From Pseudomonas putida (GTDB lineage: Bacteria > Pseudomonadota > Gammaproteobacteria > Pseudomonadales > Pseudomonadaceae): a DNA stretch of 64,000 nucleotides. The notes under the pieces were generated by a model that worked only from the letters and a program-made list of their open reading frames with translations, did not search any database and was not told where the DNA came from. The stretch spans positions 248,001 to 312,000 of the forward strand of contig NZ_JANHLD010000002.1 in the NCBI RefSeq assembly GCF_028682455.1, written 5' to 3'. Numbering within the stretch: position 1 is the first letter of the stretch; each line of letters starts with the position of its first letter. Both the position numbers and the translations under genes were made by a program. Below, in pieces: positions 28,496 through 38,412 of this stretch.

Positions 28496-31400
28496 GAGTC
28501 CACGACTGCTCAACCGCTGGGCGTTGCTCGCGGTGGCCGTGGTGGTGGGGATTCTGCTGTGGGCCACCCTGCAGAATGAAGACGTGTTCCAGCCCAACGG
28601 CCAGGAGCTGGATGAAGTGTCGGCCGGCTACGCCGAAGTGCTGCTCGGTGCCTATCCCGAAGATCAGAAGTTGCGCACCCAGTTGCTGGACCTGCTGTTG
28701 CAACTGAACAACTTCGACCGGGCGCAGAAGCACCTGGACCAGTGGCCCAACCCCGACCCGGTGCTCAAGCCGTTCTACCAACTGGCGCTCGACGCCCAGG
28801 TAATGGCCAGCAAAAGCAACGCCGACGCAAGTGTCGCGGCCACGGTGAGCGATGCCGATCGCCTGGCCCTGGCCGAGCGGTTCCGCGCTTTCGACTACAA
28901 GGCATTACCCGACGCGCAACTGCAGACCCTGGCCAAGCTGGCCCTGGCAAGCCAGGTGCCGGCCGTGGCTGCCGACAGTTTTGTCGAGCTCGCCAAGCGC
29001 CAACCCGAACAGGCCACCAGTTGGCTCGAACAGGCGGCCAAGTGGTACCTGGCCAGCGAACAGCCGGGCAAGGCCGCCGCCATCTACGTGCAATTGCTCG
29101 AAGGCAGCCAGGACCCGGCCCTGCGCCAGCAATACCTGATCGCCGCCTTCAAGGACCTGGTCGCCACCGACCGCGGCGAAGAAGCCATCGAGTTGCTGGC
29201 CCGCGAGATCAACGCCCAGCCGGACCTCACCTACGAGCCGCAGTTGCTCGACCTGGCGGTGGACGTCGCCGTGGGCCACGCCCGGCCGGACCTGGCCGAG
29301 CAGTTCTTTGTTCTGTGGCGCAAGCAGCAACCCGACACACCGCAGGTCATGCGCACCGAGCTACAGAAGCGCCTGGCCTTCGGCGACCTGGCTGGCGCCC
29401 GCGCCGCCGGGGAACAATTGCTGGTCCATGAGCCTGAAGACATCGGCCTGCTCAAGCAGCTGGCGCTGATCGCCGAATGGCAGGGCGATATCCCCGGTGC
29501 GCTGCAACACTGGGTGGCGCTGTTCAAGCTGCACAACGAGCCTGGTCAGTACGAACACGCCTGGCGCCTGGCCTTGCAGGGCTTCGAGTTCGACCAGGGA
29601 ATTCCGCTGCTGGCCGACATCATGCACAGCCGGGCCTTGACCGACACCGAGCTCGATGCACTGATCTATGCCGAAGAGTCCCGCGGCACTCCCGAGCATG
29701 CCGAGCACTGGTTGCGCAGCTACCTGCGCAAGTACCCCGGCCACCGCCTGGCGCACCTGCGCCTGCTGCAGAACCTCGAGAACACCGGCCAGTACGACGA
29801 GCGCCTGGTGGCCTGGAGCAACTTCAGTGCGCACTTCAAGTTGACCACGGCGGAGCGCCTGGACTGGGTCAGCAACCACCTCAAGCACTTCGACAACGAG
29901 TCGGCCTGGCAGGTGATCGATGCGGTCGACACCGGCAATATCAAGGAAGTCGAATACTGGGAAACCCGTTCCGAGATTGCCTGGAACCTGGAGCGCGACG
30001 ACGACCTGCGCCAGAGCCTGGAAAAGTTGCTGGTGCTCAAGGGGCACTTGAACAGCGGTGACGAGAGCGTGCTGATCAACCTCTACCGCCAGACCGACCC
30101 GCACAAGGCGCTAAGCATGATGGTCGAGAGCTGGCACCGGACCCACGAGCCGGAGCAATTCATCTACGCCTTGCAACTGGCCCAGGACCTGCAGGAGTGG
30201 GCGCTGGTTGCCTCCTTGCTCGACGAAGCCAAGGAGGCTGCGCAGGTGGCCGACCGTGCCGAAGTATGGGCCGCACGCGGGGCGCTGGCGGCGAACAACA
30301 AGCAGCCGGACGAAGCGATCCGTCTGTACCAGGAAGGGTTGCAGCGCTACCCCCACGACAACCTGTTCCGCGAGCGTCTGCTCTGGCTGTACGTGGACAT
30401 GGGCCGCAACAACGAGCTCAAGCCTTTGCTGCAGCAGTGGCGGCCGCTGGCTCGGCGCGACAGCACCCTGTGGCTGCCGTTCGCCGCTGCCAACCAGCAA
30501 CTTGGCCGTAGCCGCGAGGCACTGGCCTGGTACCGCCTGTACCTCAAGGGCAATGACGTCGACTGGCTGATCCAGGCCGCCTATGCCGACGCCCTGGAAT
30601 CGGCCGGGCAGGTGGACCGCGCCCAGCGCCTGCGCTTGCGCCTCACCCGGGAAATCACTCCCGAGACCGTGGTCGCCACGCCGCAGGGCTACGCCACCTG
30701 GTTGCGCCTGCTGTCTACCAGCTACTCCGCGCGCAAGGCCCAGGGCCAGGCGTTGCAGTGGCAGGACGGCTCCAATCCGATGCTGCAGCTGTGGTTCGAC
30801 CAGATGCTGGCGCGCCTGGACACCATCAACCAGTCGGCACAGAAGGGCGACTGGTTGGCCTGGGCACAACGCCGTGGCCTGCGCATCGAGCGGGCCGACC
30901 AGATCCAGGAGATCCTCAGCGGGCGTGATCGCAACGCACTGGAGCAATTGATTGCGGGCAACGAGCTGGACCCGGCGCAGAAGGTCGAGGCACTGACCAG
31001 CCTTGGTCGTCCGGCCCAGGCCCTGGCCTCGAGCCTTTCGCAACTCGGTGACGAGCAAACGGCGGCCATGCGCGACCAGTTGCGCCAGCAAGCCATCTCG
31101 CTGACCGAAGCCACGCCCCAGGGTATCCAGTTCGGCTGGCAGCAGCAGAACTACGGTGGTCCGGAGTTCAGTGGCCCGCGGGTGAGCATGGCGCGTTTCC
31201 TGGGCGACGATTGGTACACCCGGCTCGACCTGGAGCAGGGCGACTATAACGGCGACAGCCTCGACAGTTCTGCCCTGGGCACCGAGCGTAACGTCGAGCT
31301 GACCCTGCAACGGCAGTTGAGCGACGGCGTCCTCAAGCTCATGGCCGATACCAGCCAGCGCGATGACGACGACCGCACCGGCCTGGGCATCAGCCGCAGT

Positions 31401-32087
31401 TGGCAGGTGACCCCTGGCGACATGCTCGAAGTGGGTGGTGAATGGCAGCGCAAGAACGAAGACACCGGCCTGATGCGCGCGCTGGGCCAACAGAGCGGTG
31501 CCTGGCTGGGCGGTGCGCATCGCTACTCGGCGCGTGACCTGTTGTCGTGGAACCTGGCCCAGCGCTGGTTCGAAACCCGTGAGGGCGACGACCTCGGCAA
31601 CGGCCAGGCGCTGCGCATCGAGTATGTCCACACCCTGCAGTTTGCCGGCCCCAACTGGGAGCTGCGCAGCGGCCTGGACTACCAGCACAACAGCCTCGAC
31701 AACCGCAACCTCGCGCACCTGGCCAGCAGCCGGGGCGGGGCTATCGATATCGCCGACCTGGGCCTGGACGACCCTGACCAGCTGCGCCCCGATGACCTGC
31801 TGCCCGACCGTTACGGCCAACTGTACATCGGCAGTTCGTGGCGCCGTGGTTTCCCCGGTGCGCTCAACCGCACCCGCGGGCAGTACACCTGGCTGGTGGA
31901 CGTCAACGCCGGCTGGCAGTGGATCGACAACACCGTCAACTACGGCTTCGCCACGGGCATCGGCATGGAGGTCTTCGGCGACGACGAGTTGGCGTTGACC
32001 GTGGGGTATCAATCGGCACCCGAAGGTGGCGGCGGCGAGTCCGGCGGCACCGTGGGCGTCAGCTACAGCCTGCGGTTCGGGCGCTGA
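28473..32087 (+). CDS. pelB: Pel outer-membrane exporter with TPR scaffold
   Basis: A 1204-residue protein. An N-terminal membrane anchor (residues about 16-33) is followed by a long stretch of tetratricopeptide-like helical repeats (to about 850). A C-terminal beta-barrel ends in VGVSYSLRFGR with a typical aromatic/hydrophobic strand. It forms the outer-membrane channel and docks PelA in the periplasm. The start lies inside the end of pelA (23-base overlap), which suggests coupled translation. Confidence 0.95.
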   Translation: MQNSPVTKSPRLLNRWALLAVAVVVGILLWATLQNEDVFQPNGQELDEVSAGYAEVLLGAYPEDQKLRTQLLDLLLQLNNFDRAQKHLDQWPNPDPVLKPFYQLALDAQVMASKSNADASVAATVSDADRLALAERFRAFDYKALPDAQLQTLAKLALASQVPAVAADSFVELAKRQPEQATSWLEQAAKWYLASEQPGKAAAIYVQLLEGSQDPALRQQYLIAAFKDLVATDRGEEAIELLAREINAQPDLTYEPQLLDLAVDVAVGHARPDLAEQFFVLWRKQQPDTPQVMRTELQKRLAFGDLAGARAAGEQLLVHEPEDIGLLKQLALIAEWQGDIPGALQHWVALFKLHNEPGQYEHAWRLALQGFEFDQGIPLLADIMHSRALTDTELDALIYAEESRGTPEHAEHWLRSYLRKYPGHRLAHLRLLQNLENTGQYDERLVAWSNFSAHFKLTTAERLDWVSNHLKHFDNESAWQVIDAVDTGNIKEVEYWETRSEIAWNLERDDDLRQSLEKLLVLKGHLNSGDESVLINLYRQTDPHKALSMMVESWHRTHEPEQFIYALQLAQDLQEWALVASLLDEAKEAAQVADRAEVWAARGALAANNKQPDEAIRLYQEGLQRYPHDNLFRERLLWLYVDMGRNNELKPLLQQWRPLARRDSTLWLPFAAANQQLGRSREALAWYRLYLKGNDVDWLIQAAYADALESAGQVDRAQRLRLRLTREITPETVVATPQGYATWLRLLSTSYSARKAQGQALQWQDGSNPMLQLWFDQMLARLDTINQSAQKGDWLAWAQRRGLRIERADQIQEILSGRDRNALEQLIAGNELDPAQKVEALTSLGRPAQALASSLSQLGDEQTAAMRDQLRQQAISLTEATPQGIQFGWQQQNYGGPEFSGPRVSMARFLGDDWYTRLDLEQGDYNGDSLDSSALGTERNVELTLQRQLSDGVLKLMADTSQRDDDDRTGLGISRSWQVTPGDMLEVGGEWQRKNEDTGLMRALGQQSGAWLGGAHRYSARDLLSWNLAQRWFETREGDDLGNGQALRIEYVHTLQFAGPNWELRSGLDYQHNSLDNRNLAHLASSRGGAIDIADLGLDDPDQLRPDDLLPDRYGQLYIGSSWRRGFPGALNRTRGQYTWLVDVNAGWQWIDNTVNYGFATGIGMEVFGDDELALTVGYQSAPEGGGGESGGTVGVSYSLRFGR

Positions 32088-32116
32088 ACATGAAAATTTC
32101 AACAGGAGTACACAGT

Positions 32117-32635
32117 ATGCAAGCCATTCGTAGCCTGAGTCTGGCCGTGGCGGCGACGCTCATGGTCGGTTGCAGCAGTTTTACCGGCAAGAACAACGCC
32201 GAACTGTCCAGCAGTGCCCAATGGGGTGTGCTGCCGCTGGTCAACTATTCGCAGACCCCCCAGGCCGGCGAGCGCAGCGAACAGATCCTGCTCAGTGTGC
32301 TCAGCAGCCGTGGCCTGCAGCCGCAGGTCTATACACCGTCGGCCAAGGTCGACACGGCGCTGCTCGAAGACAACGAGCGCCAGGAGGCGGGCATGCAGTG
32401 GGCGCGCTCGCAAAAGCTCGACTACGTGGTAACCGGCAGCGTCGAGGAATGGCAGTACAAGAACGGCCTGGATGGCGAACCGGCGGTGGGCATCAGCCTG
32501 CGGGTGGTAGAGCCTGCCACCGGCCGCGTGCTGTGGAGCAACAGCGGCGCCCGTGCCGGCTGGTCGCGTGAAAGCCTCGCCGGCTCTGCGCAGAAAGTGT
32601 TGGACAAACTGGTTGGCGACCTTCGGCTCGAGTAA
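32117..32635 (+). CDS. pelC: Pel export lipoprotein
   Basis: A 172-residue outer-membrane lipoprotein with lipobox LMVGC. The known family forms a dodecameric ring on the periplasmic side of the outer membrane that funnels Pel to PelB. ATG 32117 (MQAIRSLSL) follows AGGAG at about 8 bases and gives the usual length. The ATG at 32090 would add nine residues without a good ribosome site. Confidence 0.95.
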   Translation: MQAIRSLSLAVAATLMVGCSSFTGKNNAELSSSAQWGVLPLVNYSQTPQAGERSEQILLSVLSSRGLQPQVYTPSAKVDTALLEDNERQEAGMQWARSQKLDYVVTGSVEEWQYKNGLDGEPAVGISLRVVEPATGRVLWSNSGARAGWSRESLAGSAQKVLDKLVGDLRLE

Positions 32636-32640
32636 TAGTG

Positions 32641-34011
32641 ATGAACTCTCCACACATGGATTTCAGCCTCGCCCCGCGAGCCAATGGACCTGCTACCTGG
32701 GTCGAGACCGTACTGGTCACTGCCCTGGTGGTCGGTGTCGGATTGTGGTTCACCCCTCACGATCCGCTGCAGGTCCACGGTGACTTCCCCTGGTCATTGC
32801 TGGCGCCACTGCTCATCGGTGTGCGCTACGGCTTCGTGCGCGGGCTGTTCAGTGCCAGTTTGCTGGTGGCGGCGTTCTTTGTGCTGCGCCACAACGGCCT
32901 GGCAGCCTACGCCGCGATCGCCCCGGCCTACATCGTAGGCGTGTTGGTGTGCGGCATGTTGGTGGGGGAGGTGCGCGACTTGTGGGAGCGGCGCCTGCAA
33001 CGCCTGCAGATGGCCAACGACTACCGCCAGTACCGCCTCGACGACTTCACCCGCGCGCACCAGATTCTGCGTGTATCCCATGACCGCCTGGAACAGCGCC
33101 TGGCCGGCAGCGACCAGAGCCTGCGCAGTTCGTTGCTGGGGCTGCGCGAACGCCTGCGGGCCCAACCGGGTGAGCGCGATGCCCTGGCATTGCTGGCCGA
33201 TCCGATCCTGACCTTGCTGGGCCAGTACGGCTCGTTGCGGGTGGCCGGCCTGTACCGGGTCCAGCAGCCGCCCAAGCAGCCACCGCAACTGACCCTGCTG
33301 GCCTCCACCGGGGTGATGGATGAACTGGACAACCGCGACCTGCTGGTGAGCCTGTGCCTGGAGCGGGGCGAGTTGGTCAGTGTGCTCGAGGAGGTGCTGG
33401 ATGCCGGCGAGCACACCAGCGTGTCGACCCTGCAGGCGTGTATCCCGCTGGTCGATACCAATGGCCGGGTCGAGGCAATCCTGGCGGTGCGCCAGATGCC
33501 CTTCTTCGCCTTCCACGAGCGCACCCTGAGCCTGCTGATGCTGCTGGCCGGGCACATCGCCGACCTGCTCCAGCACGACCCGCAGGTGCTGCAGCTGCCG
33601 TCGGCCGATGCCCAGCATTTCACCAGCCAGCTCAAGCGCTCGTTGATCGATGTCGAGAAACATCAGTTGTCGGCCTGCCTCTACATCTTCGAGCAGACCC
33701 GTCCCAATGACGAACTGGCGCGTTTGTTCGAACGCAGCCAGCGCGGCCTGGACCTGCACCTGCCGCTGCGCAACGACCGTGGCAACGACTGCCTGCTGGT
33801 GTTGCTGCCGCTGACCTCGGCCGAGGGCGCCGAAGGCTATCTGACCCGCCTGGGACGGCTGATTCACGAGCACTTCGGCATGAACGTCGACCTCGACAGC
33901 CTGGGCGTGAAGGTGCTGGCCTATGACCTGGAGGCAGCCCCGCATCGTGGGGGGCTGCGTAACTTCCTGCATAACGAGTGTGGCCTGAATGATCAGCAAG
34001 TGGCTGTTTAG
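32641..34011 (+). CDS. pelD: Inner-membrane c-di-GMP receptor of the Pel machine
   Basis: A 456-residue protein with about four N-terminal membrane helices (20-115), a short coiled coil, a GAF domain (about 180-315) and a degenerate GGDEF domain (about 325-456). The c-di-GMP-binding residues known from P. aeruginosa are kept: the RxxD motif R-G-L-D (R368/D371) and a distal Arg at 403 in YLTRLGR. Polymer synthesis should therefore be allosterically switched on by c-di-GMP. A GTG directly before the ATG also reads in frame. Confidence 0.95.
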   Translation: MNSPHMDFSLAPRANGPATWVETVLVTALVVGVGLWFTPHDPLQVHGDFPWSLLAPLLIGVRYGFVRGLFSASLLVAAFFVLRHNGLAAYAAIAPAYIVGVLVCGMLVGEVRDLWERRLQRLQMANDYRQYRLDDFTRAHQILRVSHDRLEQRLAGSDQSLRSSLLGLRERLRAQPGERDALALLADPILTLLGQYGSLRVAGLYRVQQPPKQPPQLTLLASTGVMDELDNRDLLVSLCLERGELVSVLEEVLDAGEHTSVSTLQACIPLVDTNGRVEAILAVRQMPFFAFHERTLSLLMLLAGHIADLLQHDPQVLQLPSADAQHFTSQLKRSLIDVEKHQLSACLYIFEQTRPNDELARLFERSQRGLDLHLPLRNDRGNDCLLVLLPLTSAEGAEGYLTRLGRLIHEHFGMNVDLDSLGVKVLAYDLEAAPHRGGLRNFLHNECGLNDQQVAV

Positions 34012-34978
34012 CGGCGCGGTTTTTCTCGAAGCTGGCAGTTGGGCGAGCCTGACCCTGGGGTTGCCCGACCTGCAGATGGCGCTGCTGTATGCGTCCAGTC
34101 ACCTGCTGGCCTGCCTGATGCTGACCGGGGCGATCTGGCTGCTGTTGCCGGCGCGCTATCGCCGGCCACTGCCCTGGAGCCCGCTGTTTATTTTCAGCCT
34201 GGCGTTTTTCGTGCCGATCCTGGGCAGTGTCGGGGTGATTGCCGCGATCTTCCCGGCGCTTTACCTGCCGCGCAAGCGTGAGCGCCAGTTGTGGCGAGCG
34301 ATCGGCATTCCCGATCTGCCGTTCCGGGCCAAGACCCAACTGCACTCGCCGACCTTCGCCGACAGCGGCTTGCAGGATGTATTGCGCCACGCACCCGACC
34401 CCGACCAGCGTCTGGCCGCGCTGCTGGCTACCCGGCGCATGCCGGGCCGCGAGGCAGTGCCGATTCTCAAACTGGCACTGGGTGACCCTAGCGACGATGT
34501 GCGGCTGCTGGCCTATTCGATGCTCGATAAACAGGAAAGCGATATCAACCAACGTATCGAGACCGCCCTGGGCAAGCTGGCCAAGGCGCGGCCCAAGGCG
34601 GTCGGCCCGCTGCACGCCACGCTGGCACGTTGGTACTTCGAACTGGCCTACCTGGGGCTGGCCCAGGGCAGCGTCCAGGACCACGTGCTGGGGCAGGCCG
34701 GCGAGCACGCCGAACGTGGCCTGGCCGCTGGCAGGGGCGGCGAGTTGCTGCTGCTGGCCGGGCGCATCGCTTTGGGCCGGGGGGATATTGCCAAGGCCCA
34801 AGTGCATTTGCTGGAGGCGGAACGCAGCGGCATGGCGGCAGAAAAAGTGCTGCCGTTCCGTGCTGAAATCGCCTTCGAAACCGGGCTGTACCGCGACATT
34901 CCACTGTTGTTGCGCAAACTCCCCGCCGAGATGCAGCAGCGTCCGCCTTTCGCCTCGCTGCTCAGGAGCTGGACATGA
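33989..34978 (+). CDS. pelE: Pel inner-membrane scaffold with TPR domain
   Basis: A 329-residue protein. Two membrane helices near the N terminus (about 25-52 and 64-92) precede a cytoplasmic TPR-like helical domain. In the known Pel system PelE joins PelD and PelG in the synthase complex and its TPR region contacts PelF. The start overlaps pelD by 23 bases, and its stop overlaps the pelF start as ATGA. Confidence 0.93.
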   Translation: MISKWLFSGAVFLEAGSWASLTLGLPDLQMALLYASSHLLACLMLTGAIWLLLPARYRRPLPWSPLFIFSLAFFVPILGSVGVIAAIFPALYLPRKRERQLWRAIGIPDLPFRAKTQLHSPTFADSGLQDVLRHAPDPDQRLAALLATRRMPGREAVPILKLALGDPSDDVRLLAYSMLDKQESDINQRIETALGKLAKARPKAVGPLHATLARWYFELAYLGLAQGSVQDHVLGQAGEHAERGLAAGRGGELLLLAGRIALGRGDIAKAQVHLLEAERSGMAAEKVLPFRAEIAFETGLYRDIPLLLRKLPAEMQQRPPFASLLRSWT

Positions 34979-36492
34979 AAAAGACTGCGAGCCAGGCGCC
35001 GATTGCCGACGTCTGCCTGCTGCTGGAAGGCACCTGGCCCTACGTACGCGGTGGCGTTTCGAGCTGGATACACCAACTGATCCTCGGGCTGCCGCAGCTG
35101 ACATTCTCGGTGTTGTTCATCGGTGGCCAGCGCCAAGCCTACGGCGAGCGGCGCTATGAGGTGCCGCCCAACGTGGTGCACATCGAAGAAGTGTTCCTGG
35201 AAGAGGCCTGGCAGAACCCCAAGCGCTCCCAGCGCGCGCACAAAGCGTCCTATGAAGACCTTGGCGAGCTGTTTCGCTACCTGCACCACCCCGACAGGCC
35301 ACCGGCCGAACTGGGCACGCGAATGCTGGACTCGCTGGCCATGGGGCGCATCCGCCTGGACGACGTACTGTACAGTCGGGCCAGCTGGGAAGCCTTGACC
35401 GAAGGCTACCTGCAGCACTGCGCCGACCCGTCGTTCGTCAACTATTTCTGGACCTTGCGCACCATGCAGTCGCCCCTGCTGATGCTTGCCGAGGTCGCCC
35501 GGCGCATGCCGCGGGCACGGGTACTGCACTCGATTTCCACCGGTTATGCAGGGTTGGTCGGCTGCATTCTCAAGCAGCTGTGGCAGTGCACCTTCTTGCT
35601 CAGCGAACACGGCATCTACACCAAGGAACGCAAGATCGACCTGGCCCAGGCCAGTTGGATCGCCGAGTCCACCGACCAGGCACTGAACGACAGCCTGGAC
35701 ACCGGCTCCGGGTATATCCGCGTGCTCTGGGTGCGCTTTTTCGAGCGCCTGGGGCACCTGATCTACAACAGCGCCGACCGCATCATTGCCCTGTACGACG
35801 GCAACCGCCAGCGACAGATCAAGGACGGCGCAGACCCTGCGCGTACCCAGGTGATTCCCAACGGTATCAACCTCACGCAATGGGACCAGATCCTCCAGGA
35901 GCGCGCCCCCGGCATTGCCCCGGTGGTCGGGCTGATCGGCCGGGTGGTACCGATCAAGGATGTGAAGACCTTCCTGCGCGCCATGCGTGGCGTGGCCACG
36001 GCGATGCCTGATGTGCAGGGCTGGATCGTCGGGCCCGAGGAGGAAGACCCCGAGTACGTCGCCGAGTGTCGTAGCCTGGTGGTGAGCCTGGGCCTGGAGC
36101 AGCAAGTGCAGTTCCTGGGCTTCCAGCGGATCCACGAGATCCTTCCGCAATTGGGGCTGATGGTCCTGACTTCGATCAGCGAAGCGCAGCCGTTGGTGAT
36201 CCTTGAAGCCTGGGCCGCCGGGACACCGGTGGTCAGCAGTGATGTGGGCTCGTGCCGCGAGTTGATCGAAGGCGGCGAGGCGGCCGACCGCGACCTGGGT
36301 CGGGCGGGCGAGGTGGTGGCGATTGCCGACCCGCAGGCCACCGCGCTTGCGATCATCGAGCTGCTGCGCGACAGCCAGCGCTGGCAACAGGCCCAGGCCG
36401 TGGGCATCGAGCGGGTGCACCGCTACTACAGTGAAACCCTGATGATCGACCGCTATCGCGCGCTCTATAACGCTGCAATGGAGACTGTCTGA
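34975..36492 (+). CDS. pelF: Pel glycosyltransferase (GT4 family)
   Basis: A 505-residue cytoplasmic GT-B glycosyltransferase using UDP-activated N-acetylhexosamine. The N terminus ADVCLLLEGTWPYVRGGVSS is characteristic of PelF. The GT4 E-x7-E motif is in SEAQPLVILEAWAAG (near 402-410), followed by GTPVVSSDVGSCRELI. The 4-base ATGA overlap with pelE and 1-base gap to pelG suggest equal production of the complex members. Confidence 0.95.
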   Translation: MKKTASQAPIADVCLLLEGTWPYVRGGVSSWIHQLILGLPQLTFSVLFIGGQRQAYGERRYEVPPNVVHIEEVFLEEAWQNPKRSQRAHKASYEDLGELFRYLHHPDRPPAELGTRMLDSLAMGRIRLDDVLYSRASWEALTEGYLQHCADPSFVNYFWTLRTMQSPLLMLAEVARRMPRARVLHSISTGYAGLVGCILKQLWQCTFLLSEHGIYTKERKIDLAQASWIAESTDQALNDSLDTGSGYIRVLWVRFFERLGHLIYNSADRIIALYDGNRQRQIKDGADPARTQVIPNGINLTQWDQILQERAPGIAPVVGLIGRVVPIKDVKTFLRAMRGVATAMPDVQGWIVGPEEEDPEYVAECRSLVVSLGLEQQVQFLGFQRIHEILPQLGLMVLTSISEAQPLVILEAWAAGTPVVSSDVGSCRELIEGGEAADRDLGRAGEVVAIADPQATALAIIELLRDSQRWQQAQAVGIERVHRYYSETLMIDRYRALYNAAMETV

Positions 36493-36493
36493 T

Positions 36494-37867
36494 ATGGCCG
36501 GCATCGGCTTCGAACTGCGCAAGATTCTTTCGCGCGACTCCTACACCTCGACCTTGCATGCCTATGTCTATGCCGGGCTGATCAGCTCCGGCCCGTGGGT
36601 ACTGTCGATCCTGAGCGTGATGCTGGTGGGGGTGATCAGCCTGGGGCTGGTGATACCCGAGACGCTCATTCGCCAGTTCCTGATCACGGTGACCTACCTG
36701 ATGGCCACCTCACTGATCCTCACCGGCGGCCTGCAGCTGTTTTTCACCCGCTTCGTATCCGACCGCCTGTTCGAACGCAACTATGACCAGATCCTGCCGA
36801 ACCTCCTGGGGATTCTGCTGTTGGTCACGGTGGGCTCGGGGTTACTGGGCATCGTGCTACTGGCGACCTTGTTCGATGAGCCGCTGATCTACCGCCTGTT
36901 GGTGCTGGCCAACTTCGTGGTGCTGTGCAACCTGTGGCTGGTGATCATCTTCCTGTCGGGAATGAAGGCCTACAACCGGATCCTGCTGGTGATGCTGCTG
37001 GGCTATTCGTTGATGGTCGGCAGCGCCTTCTGGTTGCGCTACCTGCAGATGGAAGGGCTGCTGCTGGCATTGCTGCTGGGCCACAGCACACTGCTGTTCC
37101 TGTTCCTGTTCGACATCCTGCGCGAATACCGTGCCGAGAAGCTGGTGGCGTTTGATTTCCTCGACCGGCGCAAGGTGTTCATCAGCCTGCTGCTCACAGG
37201 CTTCTGCTACAACCTGGGAATCTGGATCGACAAGTTCATCTTCTGGTTCAACCCCTACACCTCCAGCCAGGTGATTGGTCCGTTGCGCGCCTCGATCCTC
37301 TACGACTTGCCGATCTTCCTGGCGTACCTGGCGATCATCCCGGGCATGGCGGTCTTCCTGGTGCGTATCGAGACGGATTTTGCCGAGTGGTACGACCGCC
37401 TGTTCCGCGCCGTGCGGGAAGGCGAAACCCTGCAGCACATCAGCCAGCTCAAGGTCGAGATGACTTACTCGATCCGCCAGGGCCTGCTGGAAATCTGCAA
37501 GGTCCAGGGTCTCACCGTGGTGCTGTTGTTCCTGTTCGGCCCGCGCCTGCTGGCCTGGCTCGGGATCTCCAGCTACTACCTGCCGCTGTTCTACATCGAC
37601 CTGATCGGGGTGAGTATCCAGGTGGTGTTCATGGCCATCCTCAACGTGTTCTTCTACCTGGACAAACGCGCCATCGTGCGGGAACTGTGCCTGTTGTTCG
37701 TAGTGCTCAACGCCGGCCTGACCCTGCTCAGCCTGCACCTGGGGCCAAGCTTCTTCGGCTATGGTTTCACCTTTTCGTTGCTGGCCTGCGTGCTGCTGGG
37801 GCTGGCCCGGTTGTCCACGGCCCTGGACGACCTTGAGTTCGACACCTTCATGCGCTCCAACCGCTGA
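36494..37867 (+). CDS. pelG: Pel inner-membrane transporter/synthase partner
   Basis: A 457-residue polytopic protein with about 12 hydrophobic segments, distantly related to polysaccharide flippases. It starts MAGIGFELRKILSRDSYTS, typical for PelG, which works with PelD and PelE to move the polymer across the inner membrane. It is the last gene of the operon. No strong terminator is obvious in the 83 bases that follow. Confidence 0.95.
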   Translation: MAGIGFELRKILSRDSYTSTLHAYVYAGLISSGPWVLSILSVMLVGVISLGLVIPETLIRQFLITVTYLMATSLILTGGLQLFFTRFVSDRLFERNYDQILPNLLGILLLVTVGSGLLGIVLLATLFDEPLIYRLLVLANFVVLCNLWLVIIFLSGMKAYNRILLVMLLGYSLMVGSAFWLRYLQMEGLLLALLLGHSTLLFLFLFDILREYRAEKLVAFDFLDRRKVFISLLLTGFCYNLGIWIDKFIFWFNPYTSSQVIGPLRASILYDLPIFLAYLAIIPGMAVFLVRIETDFAEWYDRLFRAVREGETLQHISQLKVEMTYSIRQGLLEICKVQGLTVVLLFLFGPRLLAWLGISSYYLPLFYIDLIGVSIQVVFMAILNVFFYLDKRAIVRELCLLFVVLNAGLTLLSLHLGPSFFGYGFTFSLLACVLLGLARLSTALDDLEFDTFMRSNR

Positions 37868-37950
37868 CGGCCGCGCCGCGCGTCAGGCCCGGGCAACCCA
37901 GGCGCTGATGCGCGGATAATAAAGGCTGGATCCGTGTTGGAGGACACGCC

Positions 37951-38406
37951 ATGAACAGCCATCAGAACAGCCTTCTGAGCGGTCTCGCCCTGGCATTGGT
38001 CATGCTCGGCGTGGCGCCGCTGGCCGCCGCGCAAACACTGGACGAGGCGCCTATCGACCCTGCCGGTGTGCAACTGCAGCCCCAGGAACAGAACGGCATC
38101 AGCTACCTCAAGGGCGGCATTGGCATCGACGAATCCCGGGCCATGCAGCAGATCCGAGGCTACAACCTGCAGCTCACCCTGTCATCGGGCCCGGACAACA
38201 AGTACCAGAGCGGTGCGCAAGTGCGTATCGAGTCGGCAGGCGGTCAACCGGTACTGACCCTCTCGGACGTCGGCCCGATGCTCTACGCCAAGCTGCCCAA
38301 CGGGCATTACCAGGTGCTGGCGAACCTCAATGGCGAGCAGCAGCGCCAGCAGGTGGTGATCGATGGCGGCGCGCCGGTCAAGCTCAACCTGCACTGGCGT
38401 GAATAA
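37951..38406 (+). CDS. Secreted hypothetical protein, carboxypeptidase-regulatory-like fold possible
   Basis: A 151-residue protein with a clear signal peptide (LALALVMLGVAPLAAAQ). The mature part (YLKGGIGIDESRAMQQIRGYNL; LPNGHYQVLANLNGEQQRQQVVIDGG) looks like a small beta-sandwich of the carboxypeptidase-regulatory type. The function is unknown. It lies directly after pelG in the same direction, and GGAGG stands before its ATG, so it has its own ribosome site. Confidence 0.75.
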   Translation: MNSHQNSLLSGLALALVMLGVAPLAAAQTLDEAPIDPAGVQLQPQEQNGISYLKGGIGIDESRAMQQIRGYNLQLTLSSGPDNKYQSGAQVRIESAGGQPVLTLSDVGPMLYAKLPNGHYQVLANLNGEQQRQQVVIDGGAPVKLNLHWRE

Positions 38407-38412
38407 CCGCGC

